NCBI GenBank assembly: GCA_020912385.1
Contig: CP087207.1
Coordinates: 2,356,001 to 2,420,000, forward strand
Direction of reading: 5' to 3'
Origin: Neofusicoccum parvum
Lineage: Eukaryota > Ascomycota > Dothideomycetes > Botryosphaeriales > Botryosphaeriaceae
Length of the DNA stretch: 64,000 nt
Positions 34,904 to 47,253 of the stretch are shown here, one piece after another. Numbering within the stretch: position 1 is the first letter of the stretch; every line of letters begins with the position of its first letter. The notes beneath the pieces were generated by a model. The model was not told the origin of the DNA. It ran no database searches and saw only the letters and a list, made by a program, of their open reading frames with translations. Made by a program: the position numbers and the translations under genes.

Positions 34904-35381
34904 ATGGTCGTCTACTACGAGCTCGCTGGCCGCAAGGTCGGCTCCCACGTCGTGCGTGCCCCCCGTCCGCCATTCCCAACACGCCCCATCCTGCACTCCG
35001 CCTCTCCGCTCGCCCAGCTCCGATTGCGCTGCGCATATCCACAACTCTCTCGGACTCCTCGTGCCTGCGGACGCTTCCCTTGCTGACCAATGCCTTCTTC
35101 TCACAGCTCGCCATGGGCGTTCTCGGCACGCTCTTCACCGGCATCTTCGCGGCCACTGGCGGCAGCAAGAAGACCGTCAACACCGTCCCGCCCATCAACG
35201 CCGCCAGCAAGGACGAGGAGAACTTCATCACGTACGTTCACGATGCCCTACGCAATGCGGCTCGCGTCCAATAGCCCTCATCTTTGGCCGGATTCGTCCG
35301 CAGTCCCAATTGAACATCGCAGAGCTGATACACTCGCACAGGGAGTTTTTGAAGGAAGCGGAGAAGGACAGCAAACACTAG
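34904..35381 (+). CDS. ATP19: Mitochondrial F1Fo ATP synthase subunit k
   Basis: Subunit k is a small inner-membrane subunit of the ATP synthase associated with the dimeric form. Exons are 34904-34951, 35107-35231 and 35342-35381 (70 aa, in frame), joined by GTGCGT...ACAG and GTACGT...ACAG introns. The product starts MVVYYELAGRKVGSH, has one hydrophobic helix LAMGVLGTLFTGIFAATG after the first junction, and ends in a charged tail EFLKEAEKDSKH. The HxLAMGVLG step matches the family PHQLAIGTLG. The gene is too small and too split to appear as one ORF, and was assembled from splice signals. Confidence 0.88.
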
Positions 35382-36031
35382 AGAAAGCAAATCAGCACCA
35401 ATCGGTCTTACTCGCCACAGAAAAGAGGGTGGACGTAGTGGATTCCCCGCCGTTTGATGGCTCTCAGCGTCTGCATATCGAGCGTTGAATGGATAGAGTT
35501 CGGATGGGAAAGGCTTTGGCTACGGCCATCGCTGCTGGCTGCTGTGCGGGCTAATACGCCGAAAGCGTTTCCCTGTACATACAGCAATTGTATCAAAAGA
35601 AAGAGCTCTAGCTTCTTTTGTCCGTGATCATGTTGTCATCCTTTCTATCTACACTCACAGCAGCGCCTTTCTAATTATTTCTTTATCTTCCTCTCCATTC
35701 ACATTGACTTTAGCATATCGAGCACGTGATTGTCCCATAGAAGGTTGGCATTTCCTCCCTTCTGCTCCCCGATTTCTCTTGTAGAAATATGATCTCCAAG
35801 AAACCCACTAGAAAAAGTCGGATGGTACAATCAGCCCCTCGTAAGCCCTATCAGATGTTTGTTTTCCAAAGTCCAAAAGGAGGCCGCAATCCAAACTTTT
35901 CTGTCTTTTGAGTAATCCAAACAGATCTATCCATCGACACTTCCAGCTTCTAAAAGGAAACAACAGTCCCAACACGGTATCATCACTTCATCCCAGCATA
36001 AATCACCCTGCATCGAAAACACGCAACAACC
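35382..36031. other. Convergent ATP19/PRO1 3' region
   Basis: AT-rich 650 bp with no ORF of note; it holds the 3' ends of both genes. Confidence 0.5.
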
Positions 36032-37535
36032 CTATGCCACCTCGGCCGGCAACCCCGGCGTCGTCGGCCTACTCCTCTCCACCCTGAAAAACGCCACATT
36101 CTCCCTCAGCGCCACATACTCGCTATCCGCATACCCCAGCGCGTCATGAATCTCGGTGCTCCTCAGCCCCCTGATCCGCTTGATCTCCGCCGCCGAGTAG
36201 TTCACGACGGCCCTGCCCACCTCGAACGGCGCCGGGTTCTCCTTCTCGAACCCGGTGGCCGGGGAGTCGGCGCCGTGGGTGGACGAGCTGCGCTTGGCGG
36301 CGGCGGACGAGGCAGAGCGCTTGACGACAACCAGGCGGACGGCCTCCTGCTGGTGGAAGTGGCCGTCGCAGTCGACGACGCCGACGGGCAGCAGGCCGGC
36401 CTTGTCGGCCAGCGCGTGGTACGCGCCCTCGTCGATGTACACGCTGCCGTGCGGCGCCAGCCCGTGCAGCAGCCAGAAGTAGCGGTCGCGGATGGCGTGG
36501 ACCTGCGGCAGGAAGCGCGTGTGCAGAGGCGCCGTCAGCCCGCTGGCCGGGTCGACCACCTCCCCGGGCGGCGCCGGCGTCGCGGTGCCGTCTGCGCTGG
36601 GCGAGGCCGACGCCGACATGTCCAGCGCCGCGGCCGCCTTGTCGGCGAGGTCCTCGCCGCCCGTCAGTGAGTTGCGGCTCGAGGTCATGGAGGCCAGCAG
36701 CGCCTTCTGCGCCTCGGCGTACTTGACGATGGCGGCGATGTTGCCGGGCTTGGACGAGCGGGTGATGACGGTCGTCACCCCCGCGGACGTGGCCAGGCGC
36801 GCGGCCACGATCTTGGTCGACATGCCGCCGGTGCCCAGGGCAGAGCCGGCGCTCGACACGTCGGCGACCAGCTCGGCGATGTCCTCGACGACCTCGATCG
36901 GCTTGGCGTCTGGGTTGGTGCGCGGGTTCTTGTCGTACAGGCAGTCGACGTCGGTCATCAGGAACAGGTAGTCGGCCTGCACCATGCCGGCCGTGATGGC
37001 CGACAGCGTGTCGTTGTCGCCAAACTTGATTTCCGTTACTGCCAGCGTGTCGTTCTCATTGACGATGGGGATCACGCCCATGTGCAGCAGCTCGTGGAAG
37101 GTGTTCTGCGCGTTCAGGTACTGCGTGCGGTCCGCGATGTCGTTGCGCGTCAGCAGGATCTGGGCCACCGGCTGGTTCATGTGCGCGAACAGCTGGTCCC
37201 ACAGGCTCATCAGCCGACACTGTCCGATGGCGGCCAGCGCCTGCACCTGGGGGAGGTGTTTTGGCCGCCGCGGCAGGTCCATTCGCCGCAGAGCGACGCC
37301 GATGGCGCCCGACGACACGAGCACTACACGGTGTCCATCCTTGTGCAGTTTCACGGCCGTCTCGACGATGGTGCTCAGGATCGAGAGCAGGGGCTCGTGG
37401 GTTTTCTCGTCGACAATGGATGACGTGCCTGGTTGAGCGCGTTAGCAATTTTTTTTGTTCCACTGCTGTACGGGAGTCCAAAGGTACAGGCGATGCTGTA
37501 CCGAGCTTGATTACTATTGTGAGATGCTTCTTCAT
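36032..37535 (-). CDS. PRO1: Glutamate 5-kinase with PUA domain (proline biosynthesis)
   Basis: The enzyme phosphorylates glutamate to gamma-glutamyl phosphate, the first and feedback-regulated step of proline synthesis in the cytosol. Exons are 37535-37502 and 37428-36032 (476 aa). The 34-nt first exon encodes MKKHLTIVIKL and intron 1 (GTACAG...ACCAG) splits the Gly of IVIKLGTSSIV. The amino-acid kinase domain (residues 1 to about 270) has VVLVSSGAIGVALRRM, LLTRNDIADRTQYLNA, PIVNENDTLAV and GTGGMSTKIVAARLA. The PUA domain begins near GSVYIDEGAYHAL and ends ENVAFF. A Ser/Ala-rich insert lies between NSLTGGED and the linker, and another within the PUA domain. It is head-to-head with ATP23. Confidence 0.95.
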
Positions 37536-37835
37536 CTTGGAAACCTGGACCGCGACATCAATGGCGAGAGCGGGGCGTGCAGTTATAACCTGATGCTCTG
37601 GACGTGGTCCCCGCGGTGACTGGCCGCGCACGCCCTACATGACTCGCCGATGCCACAAAAGTTGACTGACCGCCTTCGCTGATCCATGCTCGCCGCCGCA
37701 AACCACCCGCCAGCTCGGCAACCATCAATCGCCTCTCTTACCCGCCATCGACGACCACCCAGGCCCACCACCCCGCTGCCGTCGTCCCAACCAGTCCTCT
37801 CCGCCGACCGATCTCCGCACCGCGAACGCACCATC
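37536..37835. promoter_or_regulatory. Shared PRO1/ATP23 bidirectional promoter
   Basis: 300 bp separate the divergent start codons. Pyrimidine-rich, CCACC-containing sequence precedes the ATP23 ATG. No clear TATA box. Confidence 0.5.
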
Positions 37836-38623
37836 ATGGCGGAAGCAATGGGGCCCGAGACGAAGCCCGCGCGCCCACCACCCATCGACACGCCCGCGGA
37901 CCCGAGCTTCTACACCTGGCGCACCTTCTTCTCGATCCTGGCGGGGCAAGCGTCGCCGGAAGAGCGGCGGCACTACTTCCTGACGCGCGACACGCTCAAC
38001 GAGGACCGCGACATCACGCGCGTCGAGGCGCACCGCGACTGGCTGTTCAACTACTCGCCCATCGTGCGCTTCATGCGCGAGGAGATCCAGAAGCTGGGCG
38101 GCGACGTCGGCCCGCACAACGTGCGGTGCCGCCGGTGCACCACGCCGCAGGGCGGCGGCATCGATCAGGACTACGGCATCTTGATCTGCGCGAATCACAT
38201 GCGGAACAGAGGGCACGTCGAGGATACGGTTGCCCATGAGATGGTGCATGCGTACGACTACATGAGGTTCAAGGTGGATCGGTGGAATCTGAGGCATCAG
38301 GCTTGCACTGAGGTATGTTGTTCTCGGTGGTCTTCGGGTTCAGATGGTGGACGGTGTGTGGGAGACGTTTGGCTGACTGGGCGATGGCGTGGCAGATTCG
38401 CGCGTCGACGTTGAGCGGAGAGTGCAGGTTCACTCGCGAGTTCTTTACCAGGAATCAGTGGCGGTTCACGAGCCAATTGCAGGATTGTGTCAGACGGCGA
38501 GCTACGCTTTCTCTGATGGCAAGGCCGGGAGTTAAGGATGACGTTCATGCTGCCCGTTTGGTGAATGAGGTGTGGGACAGCTGCTTCACGGATACAAGGC
38601 CGTTCGACGAGATCTACAGGTGA
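37836..38623 (+). CDS. ATP23: Mitochondrial inner-membrane protease and chaperone Atp23
   Basis: Atp23 is an intermembrane-space metalloprotease that trims the Atp6 precursor and helps assemble the Fo part of ATP synthase. Exons are 37836-38312 and 38396-38623 (234 aa, in frame; intron 83 nt with GTATGT donor). The zinc motif HEMVH lies at residues 134-138, preceded by a CRRC pair (98-101) and by the family segment [17 protein letters not shown]. After the intron come [20 protein letters not shown] and the conserved end [20 protein letters not shown]. The ATG at 37836 (MAEAMGPE) is preferred over one 50 codons upstream that adds Pro/Arg-rich leader translation. Length matches yeast Atp23. Confidence 0.95.
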
Positions 38624-38976
38624 AAACATGTCGAGCGAGAGCTCTGTTTACGGAATGTCTTCATGCTTGAGATGACTGATATCCGAATCTTGTATCATTA
38701 TTTGTTGCATAGCGGTGGCGTTTGGGTTGCCTTTATACCGCAAAAAACCAATTCAACTCCTTACTTGAAGTGCCGCAAACTCCGTACCATATGCCTGTCC
38801 TTTGACCCTTGGTCCCTCATGCCAATCCGTTTCCAACGCCGAAATTGAGAGAAAAGATCCAAAACCCCAGTACCCGCTCGAGAAATCCCTCGTTTCCAAC
38901 CTCTCCCTCCCTTTACACCTACTCCTCATTTGCCTCAGCTTGCCAACATGAGATGACCAACATCTGCTCTGCAAAT
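38624..38976. other. Convergent ATP23/IPL1 3' region
   Basis: 353 bp with the 3' ends of both genes. No separate gene is visible. Confidence 0.5.
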
Positions 38977-40297
38977 CTACGCGTCGGGCTTGTCGCTCGT
39001 CGAGATCTTGCTCGAACCAGAGGTGCGAAGGTAATTTCTTTCACCCTTGACGCAGTGCTTGATAATCCAAGGGTGCTGCTCGATTTCCTCAAGAGGAAGA
39101 CGTTTCGCAGGATCCAGAACAAGCAGCTGAAATCCACATTAGCGCACAGTTCCGGACGAAAGTCGGTCTCAGAGAGAACTCACCTTCTTGATCAGATCCC
39201 TCGCCTCGGGGCTCACAAAGCTGGGGATGGTCATGTCGGCCCTCGCAATCCTGCGCTGGGTCATGACGGGCGTATCCTCAAACGGTGCCTCCCCCACCAA
39301 GAACTCGTACGTCAGCACGCCCAAGCTCCACAGGTCGACCTTCTCGTCATAGAAGTTCTCGGAGCTGCCGGGCTTGATCATCTCCGGGGGCAGGTAGTCG
39401 AGGGTGCCGCACATGGTGTTGCGGCGGTTGTTGGGGGCGTGCACGCTCCAGCCGAAGTCGGAGATCTTGATCTCGCCGTGGATGCCGACCAGGATGTTCT
39501 CGGGCTTGATGTCGCGGTGCATGATGTGCTTCTTGTGCAGGTACTTGAGCGCGCCGGCCATCTGGGCGATGTACTGCGCGGCCTTCCACTCGGGGAAGCG
39601 CTGCTCCTTGCGCAGGTGCTTGTACAGCTCGCCCTTGCTGGCGAACTCGATGATCAGGAAGATGCGCTTCGAGTCGTGGAAGTGGCCGAAGAGCCGCAGG
39701 ATGTTGGGGTGCGCCAGGTTCGACTGGATCTCGATCTCGCGGCGCACCTGCTTCTCGACCTTGCCCTGCTGCAGCTCCGACTTGTGCAGCACCTTGAGCG
39801 CGCACACGAAGCCGGACTGCCGCTCCTTGGCCAGGTAGACGCGGCCGAACTTGCCCTTGCCGAGCGGCTTGCCGATCTCGAACATGCTGAGGTTGAACTG
39901 GCGGGGCGCGGAGGGCTGCTTGTACAGGACGCTGTCGGAGCTGCGGTGCTGCAGCTCCTCCGACGGCCGGGAGTCGCTGCGCTGGTGCTGGGCCGCCTGG
40001 GAGGGGAGAGTGATCTTGGCGATGGTGTTGCTGCTGTACGCCTTGGGGACGTTCGGCTGCTGCAGCCTCTGGAGGGGAAGCTTCATGCGGTTGCCATTGG
40101 CGGTCGAGCCCAGTCCGGCGAGGTTGACGGCGGTGGAGAGAGAGCCCTGTCTGTTGTCAGCGCCACGCACGAGACAGCAGGATTGGGCCGCATGCCTTGG
40201 ACTTGTGGGATGCATGGAGCTTCGAGCTGGGAACGTCCTCGTTCTCGTTAGTAATGGAGATGCGCTCGAGCGCGGACTCGAGAGTCTGCGTTGCCAT
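38977..40297 (-). CDS. IPL1: Aurora kinase (Ipl1), chromosomal passenger complex
   Basis: Ipl1/Aurora B phosphorylates kinetochore proteins to correct chromosome attachment. Exons are 40297-40196, 40146-39184 and 39126-38977 (404 aa, in frame). The kinase domain shows [15 protein letters not shown], the Lys in [23 protein letters not shown] and the Aurora activation loop [16 protein letters not shown]. Exon 3 supplies the end of the C-lobe, [18 protein letters not shown]. The N-terminal 130 residues are Ser/Gln-rich and variable, as usual. Intron 1 is odd: the in-frame solution uses a GC donor (AAG/GCATGC) with an ACAG acceptor, or else GTCCAA with acceptor AACAG three codons shifted. Read-through meets a stop, so an intron is needed. 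Confidence 0.94.
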
Positions 40298-40893
40298 GGC
40301 TGGAGGCGGTGCGGGGGATAGAGAATGCGAGGGGCGGTCGGGGATGGAGGAATAAACGGCGAGTGGTGTGGTCTCCAAGCGGGCTCCTGGGGCTGCTGGA
40401 GAAGTCGTCCTTGGGGATCGAGGATGCTGGGGCGCGGGCGGCCAGAAGAAGCTGCGTCGCGGCTGTGTTGACGGCTGTCGCCACAGCAACAATCGCCGAG
40501 CAGCCTCACCACGCCCGCCGTCGCGCTCTGTCAGCGACGCCGTGATGGCAGAGTCAGATGTGATCGTGCGCGACCAAGCCCGTCGAATGCAGCCTTTGCG
40601 CCCTGATGCAGCGACAGCAGGATTCTGCCGCCAGCGCTCGGGCGGGACGGGGCTGCGCAGCGCAAACGGCGGGCTTTGCGGTGCAAACGCAGCGCGCCTC
40701 CACATGATGTGCGGCAACGATTATTGACCAGAGCCCCGCCCTCCGAAATTGAGCCGCATGACCTCAAGCTCCCGCGCAGTGCGCTGCCGCTGCCACGCCT
40801 TCATCGCCCAGCACCTCGTCTTGCGCTCACACGCCCGAACACACCCGACGACCCGTCGCCCCAGCCCCCAGCTTACCTGTCCCCGAACTCACC
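40298..40893. promoter_or_regulatory. Shared IPL1/TIP41 upstream region
   Basis: 596 bp between divergent start codons, GC-rich, with no gene supported. It must hold the promoters of both genes. Confidence 0.45.
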
Positions 40894-41758
40894 ATGGACG
40901 CGGCGTTCCCGACTCCAGCCGACCAGGGCAAGACGCTCAACCACGAGGGCTGGAAGATCACCACGCGCAAGCTGCCCATTCTGAAAGCCGGCCCTATCGA
41001 CGACATGACGGCCAAGCTGGGCATCGCCCCGCCCGAGATGATCTTCGGCGACAACGCGGTGCGTCTGGAACACGCCGCAACGGGCTGGCACATAGAATTC
41101 AATGCCTTTGGCGCGCTGGATCGCGTCGACAAGACGGGCGAGAAGAGGCTCGAGGTTGCCTACTCCAGAGAGTGGCAGCAGACCAGGTAAGGCGCGCGCT
41201 GCCGCCGCGCCTCTTGCACATCTAGCTGCCGCACGAGCTAAGCCCATCTCAAGGCAAAACCACGCCTCGGAAATCAAAGAAGTAGTCAAGCCCTATGACT
41301 GGTCCTTTAGCACCGATTACGCTGGCTCTGTGCCTGAAGACGTCGCGCCTAAGTTCGAGGAGACGGAGACCATGATACCCTTGGCACTGCTCAAGCGCCC
41401 CGACCCCATCCTGTTCTTCGACGAGGTCATGCTGTACGAGGACGAGCTCGCCGACAATGGCATCTCGCTCGTGTCCTGCAAGATTCGAGTCATGCCCGCG
41501 CGTCTGCTGCTACTTTGCCGTTTCTTCCTGCGGTTGGATGACGTACTTTTCCGCATACGAGACACCAGAGTTTTCGTGGAATTTGCGACAGGTGAGGTAA
41601 TCCGCGAATACACGGCTCGCGAGGAAAAGTACGAGGTTGTCAAGAAGAAGATGGCCATTACCAGGGAAGATGTGCCCGCGCTGATGAGGGATCCGAACCG
41701 ACTCGTGGAATTCGTACCCATCATCGATGGGAAGTTGGAGAAATGCATTGTCAAGTAG
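40894..41758 (+). CDS. TIP41: TIP41-like regulator of PP2A-type phosphatases (TOR pathway)
   Basis: Tip41 binds Tap42 or PP2A-like catalytic subunits and modulates TOR signalling in the cytosol. Exons are 40894-41186 and 41254-41758 (265 aa, in frame); the intron has GTAAGG, a GCTAAG branch-like motif and CAAG. Family landmarks are GWKITTRKLPILKAG, the segment PPEMIFGDNAVRLEH, FNAFGALDRVD, KPYDWSFSTDYAGS, LLKRPDPILFFDEVMLYEDELADNG and LLLLCRFFLRLDDVLFRIRDTRV. These cover almost the whole protein, and the length is normal for fungal Tip41. Confidence 0.95.
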
Positions 41759-42585
41759 CATTTCATGGCCGCAACTTGCTGCACAGCCCTCGACGCTCGG
41801 CGTCTTCTAAGGAATGCCTCTGAGCCCCCGTGTCCATGGAGGCCTTCGTGTCGCGGTACCCAAAGCCGGCTTCCGCTTACCTAAAGTTTCCGCCCCGGAG
41901 AAGCATGCCGTATGGAAGAGGTTGTTTCTGCAACAGAGACAGAATCCCTCGAACCACGGTACGAGGCACAGCTCTCGCAATGCCTTTTCTCGAAGTCCCA
42001 GGACTGGACAATTGATTGGGATGTGTTTTAACCTCCGCTTGCCTGACGCTCGGGAAACATTCACAACGTGTTGATAGATAGTATGTGTTCTGCTGGGCAT
42101 GCAATTTAGCGTTGTCAAAAACCGAGGCTGATTACCTTCAAGTTTTAGATACCAAATGAACACTGAAAAGTCACTTGCTCCTGTTTATCCCCTTCAAGAC
42201 CTTACGGTGACTCCGAATCGACATTAATGTGAAGACACAATCAGAATTCGCGGTGCGTTCAGCTTTACCATGCGCGATTAGCGTTGTGGATGAACTGATG
42301 GACGGATGACATGCTGTCCGTGGTTCGTGATGCTCCACCCACGGTTGAACTATTTCCTGTTGTTTAGTTGTCCTCTGCCAATATTACCCTTCTCTGTGTC
42401 TCGCGTAATTCTTTTCTTCGCTACCGCAAACAAGCTTCTTCGTGGCCATAAATCTCCCCTCCCGCTCCTTCCTTCTTTCCTCTTCAACTCTATCTCTCAC
42501 CACCAAAGTTTTCTCAACACTCTAACCACCGACGACGACATCCAGCAACCAACCAACAACCAACCAAAAAGCAACCAACGACAAA
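41759..42585. other. Intergenic TIP41 to small unknown gene
   Basis: The last 130 bp before 42586 are pyrimidine-rich then CAACC-repeat-rich, as in a highly expressed fungal 5' leader. No other gene is supported. Confidence 0.5.
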
Positions 42586-42990
42586 ATGCTCTCTCCAAGC
42601 AACCTCAACACCACCACCACCACCACCGGCGCTAGCACAAGCCCGCGCCCAGTCTACCACCGCCCTTACAGCAAACCGCCCTCCCACATCACCAGCACCA
42701 CCACCACCCGCCCCATGACGCCCACCGTCGCCGGCTACCAGGCGGCCTACGTCCACTCGCCGACCGTGGACCCGATCGGCGCGCTGCGCATGCAGCGCGC
42801 CTGCAGCCTCGACACCGAACGGCGGCTGTACGCCAACCGCCAGCAGGAGCGCGCCTGCGCCGCCGCCGCCGACAAGCAGGCACCACGCAAGGACTCGGCG
42901 TGCTGCCCGAAGAAGGGAGAGGAGAAGAAGAAGAGGTGGGAAACGACCGTGAAGTTCGTTGACGGGTCGCCGAGGGGGAAGGAGATGTGA
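42586..42990 (+). CDS. Small basic protein of unknown function (134 aa)
   Basis: This intronless ORF starts with a good context (ACAAAATGCTC) after a long CT- and CA-rich leader, and its GC content jumps relative to the AT-rich flanks, supporting a real gene. The N-terminal third is Thr/Ser/Pro-rich; the middle (TVAGYQAAYVHSPTVDPIG, MQRACSLDTERRLYANRQQ) looks more structured; the C-terminal third has Cys residues, a Lys/Glu cluster (KKGEEKKKRW) and ends KFVDGSPRGKEM. There is no signal peptide or membrane helix. I do not recognise a family. The antisense frame is also open for 212 codons, so coding needs expression support. Confidence 0.5.
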   Translation: MLSPSNLNTTTTTTGASTSPRPVYHRPYSKPPSHITSTTTTRPMTPTVAGYQAAYVHSPTVDPIGALRMQRACSLDTERRLYANRQQERACAAAADKQAPRKDSACCPKKGEEKKKRWETTVKFVDGSPRGKEM

Positions 42991-43792
42991 GACCGGCACT
43001 CTTTTTTCCTCTCTCGAGTCTTTTTTTTGAGGGGTTTTTAACGAGGCTGGTCGGGGTTCAAGGGGCGTTTGCTTTTTCTGTTTTCTGATTTTCACGGAAG
43101 ATACCACCGATGAGCTTGATTTTGGTTTTTCGAAGGAGTTTTGCCATCTCATCTACGTTGTATTGATGAGCTCATCTTGCGAAGCACAGGCATCGAGGTG
43201 CCTATCTCTGGGTTAGATAGTTTTGTTCGCAGCTGCGACTGATCGTTTGCCGACGCCACCGTGACCTGCTATCCTGTAAGAGTATAAGCGGTTGGCTAGG
43301 CATGTAAGATCGAAGCGGCTCTGAATTCCCAACGCTTTTCTTCAACTTCTCTTTCATTATGACTTGCCATGGGTGCCCTATCTAATAAGTGCTTATTGAG
43401 AATATTCTGATCTGGCATGTAAGGCAGTAGGAATTCTCAGATTCCATGATCTTCTGGGAAAGCTACGCACACATCACACCAGCTGGTGTACGGTGAGGAT
43501 ATTTGACAATAAATACTCATAACATCTATGACTTCAACTCTGGAGCCGAACTTCGCTTGAGCCCCTGAGAGCAATGGAGCCCGTAGCCACCTGAGACATG
43601 ACCTGACTCCGTAAAGAGTTAAAGCATTCGCCCGGATGAGAATTGTGTGTTCCTTTCTGCACTTCCGCATCCGGACGAATACTTCAACATCCCATATACG
43701 AGGTGTTCAACGATCGCAGTACTTTGCGAGAGCGTTTCAGCCATGCAATCGACCCTGCCACGATTATAAGACTCCCGTCGACAATCTCCCGC
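42991..43792. other. Intergenic region with one copy of a hairpin element
   Basis: AT-rich sequence carrying the 71-bp inverted-repeat element at 43618-43688. No gene supported. Confidence 0.5.
43618..43688 (-). repeat. 71-bp imperfect hairpin element, copy A
   Basis: The arms are GTTAAAGCATTCGCCCGGAT (43618-43637) and ATCCGGACGAATACTTCAAC (43669-43688), complementary at 17 of 20 positions with a 31-nt spacer. In reverse orientation it aligns with copy B over the whole 71 bp, including the spacer, with mostly transition differences. It lies 105 bp beyond the carboxylesterase stop. Confidence 0.7.
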
Positions 43793-46050
<2,258 letters not shown>

Positions 46051-47253
46051 GGCTGGGGGAAGGGCGGGGAGCGGCGGCGCGGGTGAGGCGGCGCGGGAGG
46101 GCGGAGAGGCCGGAGGTTATAAGCTGGGATGGGGTGGTGGCACAGGCGGTTGCCTCTTCTGGAGCGGCTCACGTCAGCCCTGCCCCTTCGGGAGCGGGTA
46201 CCTTACTTACCTCGTGAACGCGGGGCGCTGGGCTTTCGCGTGTCGGGTTGTTGCTATCTCCCCCACCTTTCGGATCATATGAGTCGCGGTGCGTTGCGCT
46301 TCGGAATTGCATTTGGCCAAGGGTGTGGTGGTGTGCCTTTGGTTGATAAGGCTCTCACGAGTTGGTAGCACAAGGCAAGACAGAGAATATATACCACAGA
46401 CGCACGTTATAAGACACAGTTCCTCAGCAAGAAGATCAAGCTTGGGCATGGGAAGTTGAAGCATTCGTCCGGACACAGAAGCACAGCAGGATTCGTGTCG
46501 GAGTGATCCGGACGGATGCTTCAACCCACTACCCAATTTTGCTGATCGAATCGAAAGGCTTGGGAAAGATTTCATCTGCGAGGGCTCGGCATGACAGTGG
46601 CTTACAGGATGTAAAGGCTGAAAGCGACCGTGTATTCAAAGGTCGCCTGCAGTCTTGTTGAGCCGATGATTAGTTTACTCAAACGCAGCTGTCCGGGATG
46701 TTCTCGCACCCGAAGAGATCGTCCCAAAGACAACACTGGCTTCTTAAATGGTCTCCAATGGCCCATGGCATTTTTATCCGATGTCTGTGCAGGTTTTCAT
46801 TTCACGACTTTCCCCCAAGGTCCTTGGTTTAATTGAAGTGCTTTTCGAATAGCCTCATAGACCGAGATACTGCCCCTCTACTGGAATGTGGCCGGGATGA
46901 TGCGTGAAGTAGTTTCCTGTCCGAGGCCGCCTGTTTCCCCTAAGAAATACAATAACCGATTCCAGGATCGCCAGCACCCAGTTCCTTCCTCTCGTTAACA
47001 CCTGAAAAACAGATGTCCCCAGTAGATGTCTATCGCATTTGAGTCCGTAACGCCGCTGTAATCAACCTTCACCATGACGAAGATGATGAAGAGCTTGCCC
47101 TAGCTGCCTGGCCCGATTCGTAGTCGAAGCTTGGGAACCACACTGGGGCTTTCCAAGCTTCCAAAACGACCTGGAGATGAGACGCCTCGTTGTCCGGAGA
47201 AGCATCTGTAAAGTAGTCAAAATGGTCTTTGATATGATGGGTATGGAAGCCTG
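46051..47253. other. Intergenic region with second hairpin element
   Basis: It contains the carboxylesterase promoter and hairpin copy B at 46455-46525. Remaining short ORFs show no domain. Confidence 0.5.
46455..46525 (+). repeat. 71-bp imperfect hairpin element, copy B
   Basis: The arms are GTTGAAGCATTCGTCCGGA (46455-46473) and TCCGGACGGATGCTTCAAC (46507-46525), complementary at 18 of 19 positions around a 33-nt spacer. It lies 405 bp upstream of the carboxylesterase start. Similarity to copy A extends about six bases beyond one arm (ATGGGA). Confidence 0.75.

Noticed and set aside
38809..40251. 480-codon forward ORF opposite the Aurora kinase
   Set aside because: The reverse strand carries an unmistakable kinase domain over the same bases; the forward frame is a GC-bias shadow.
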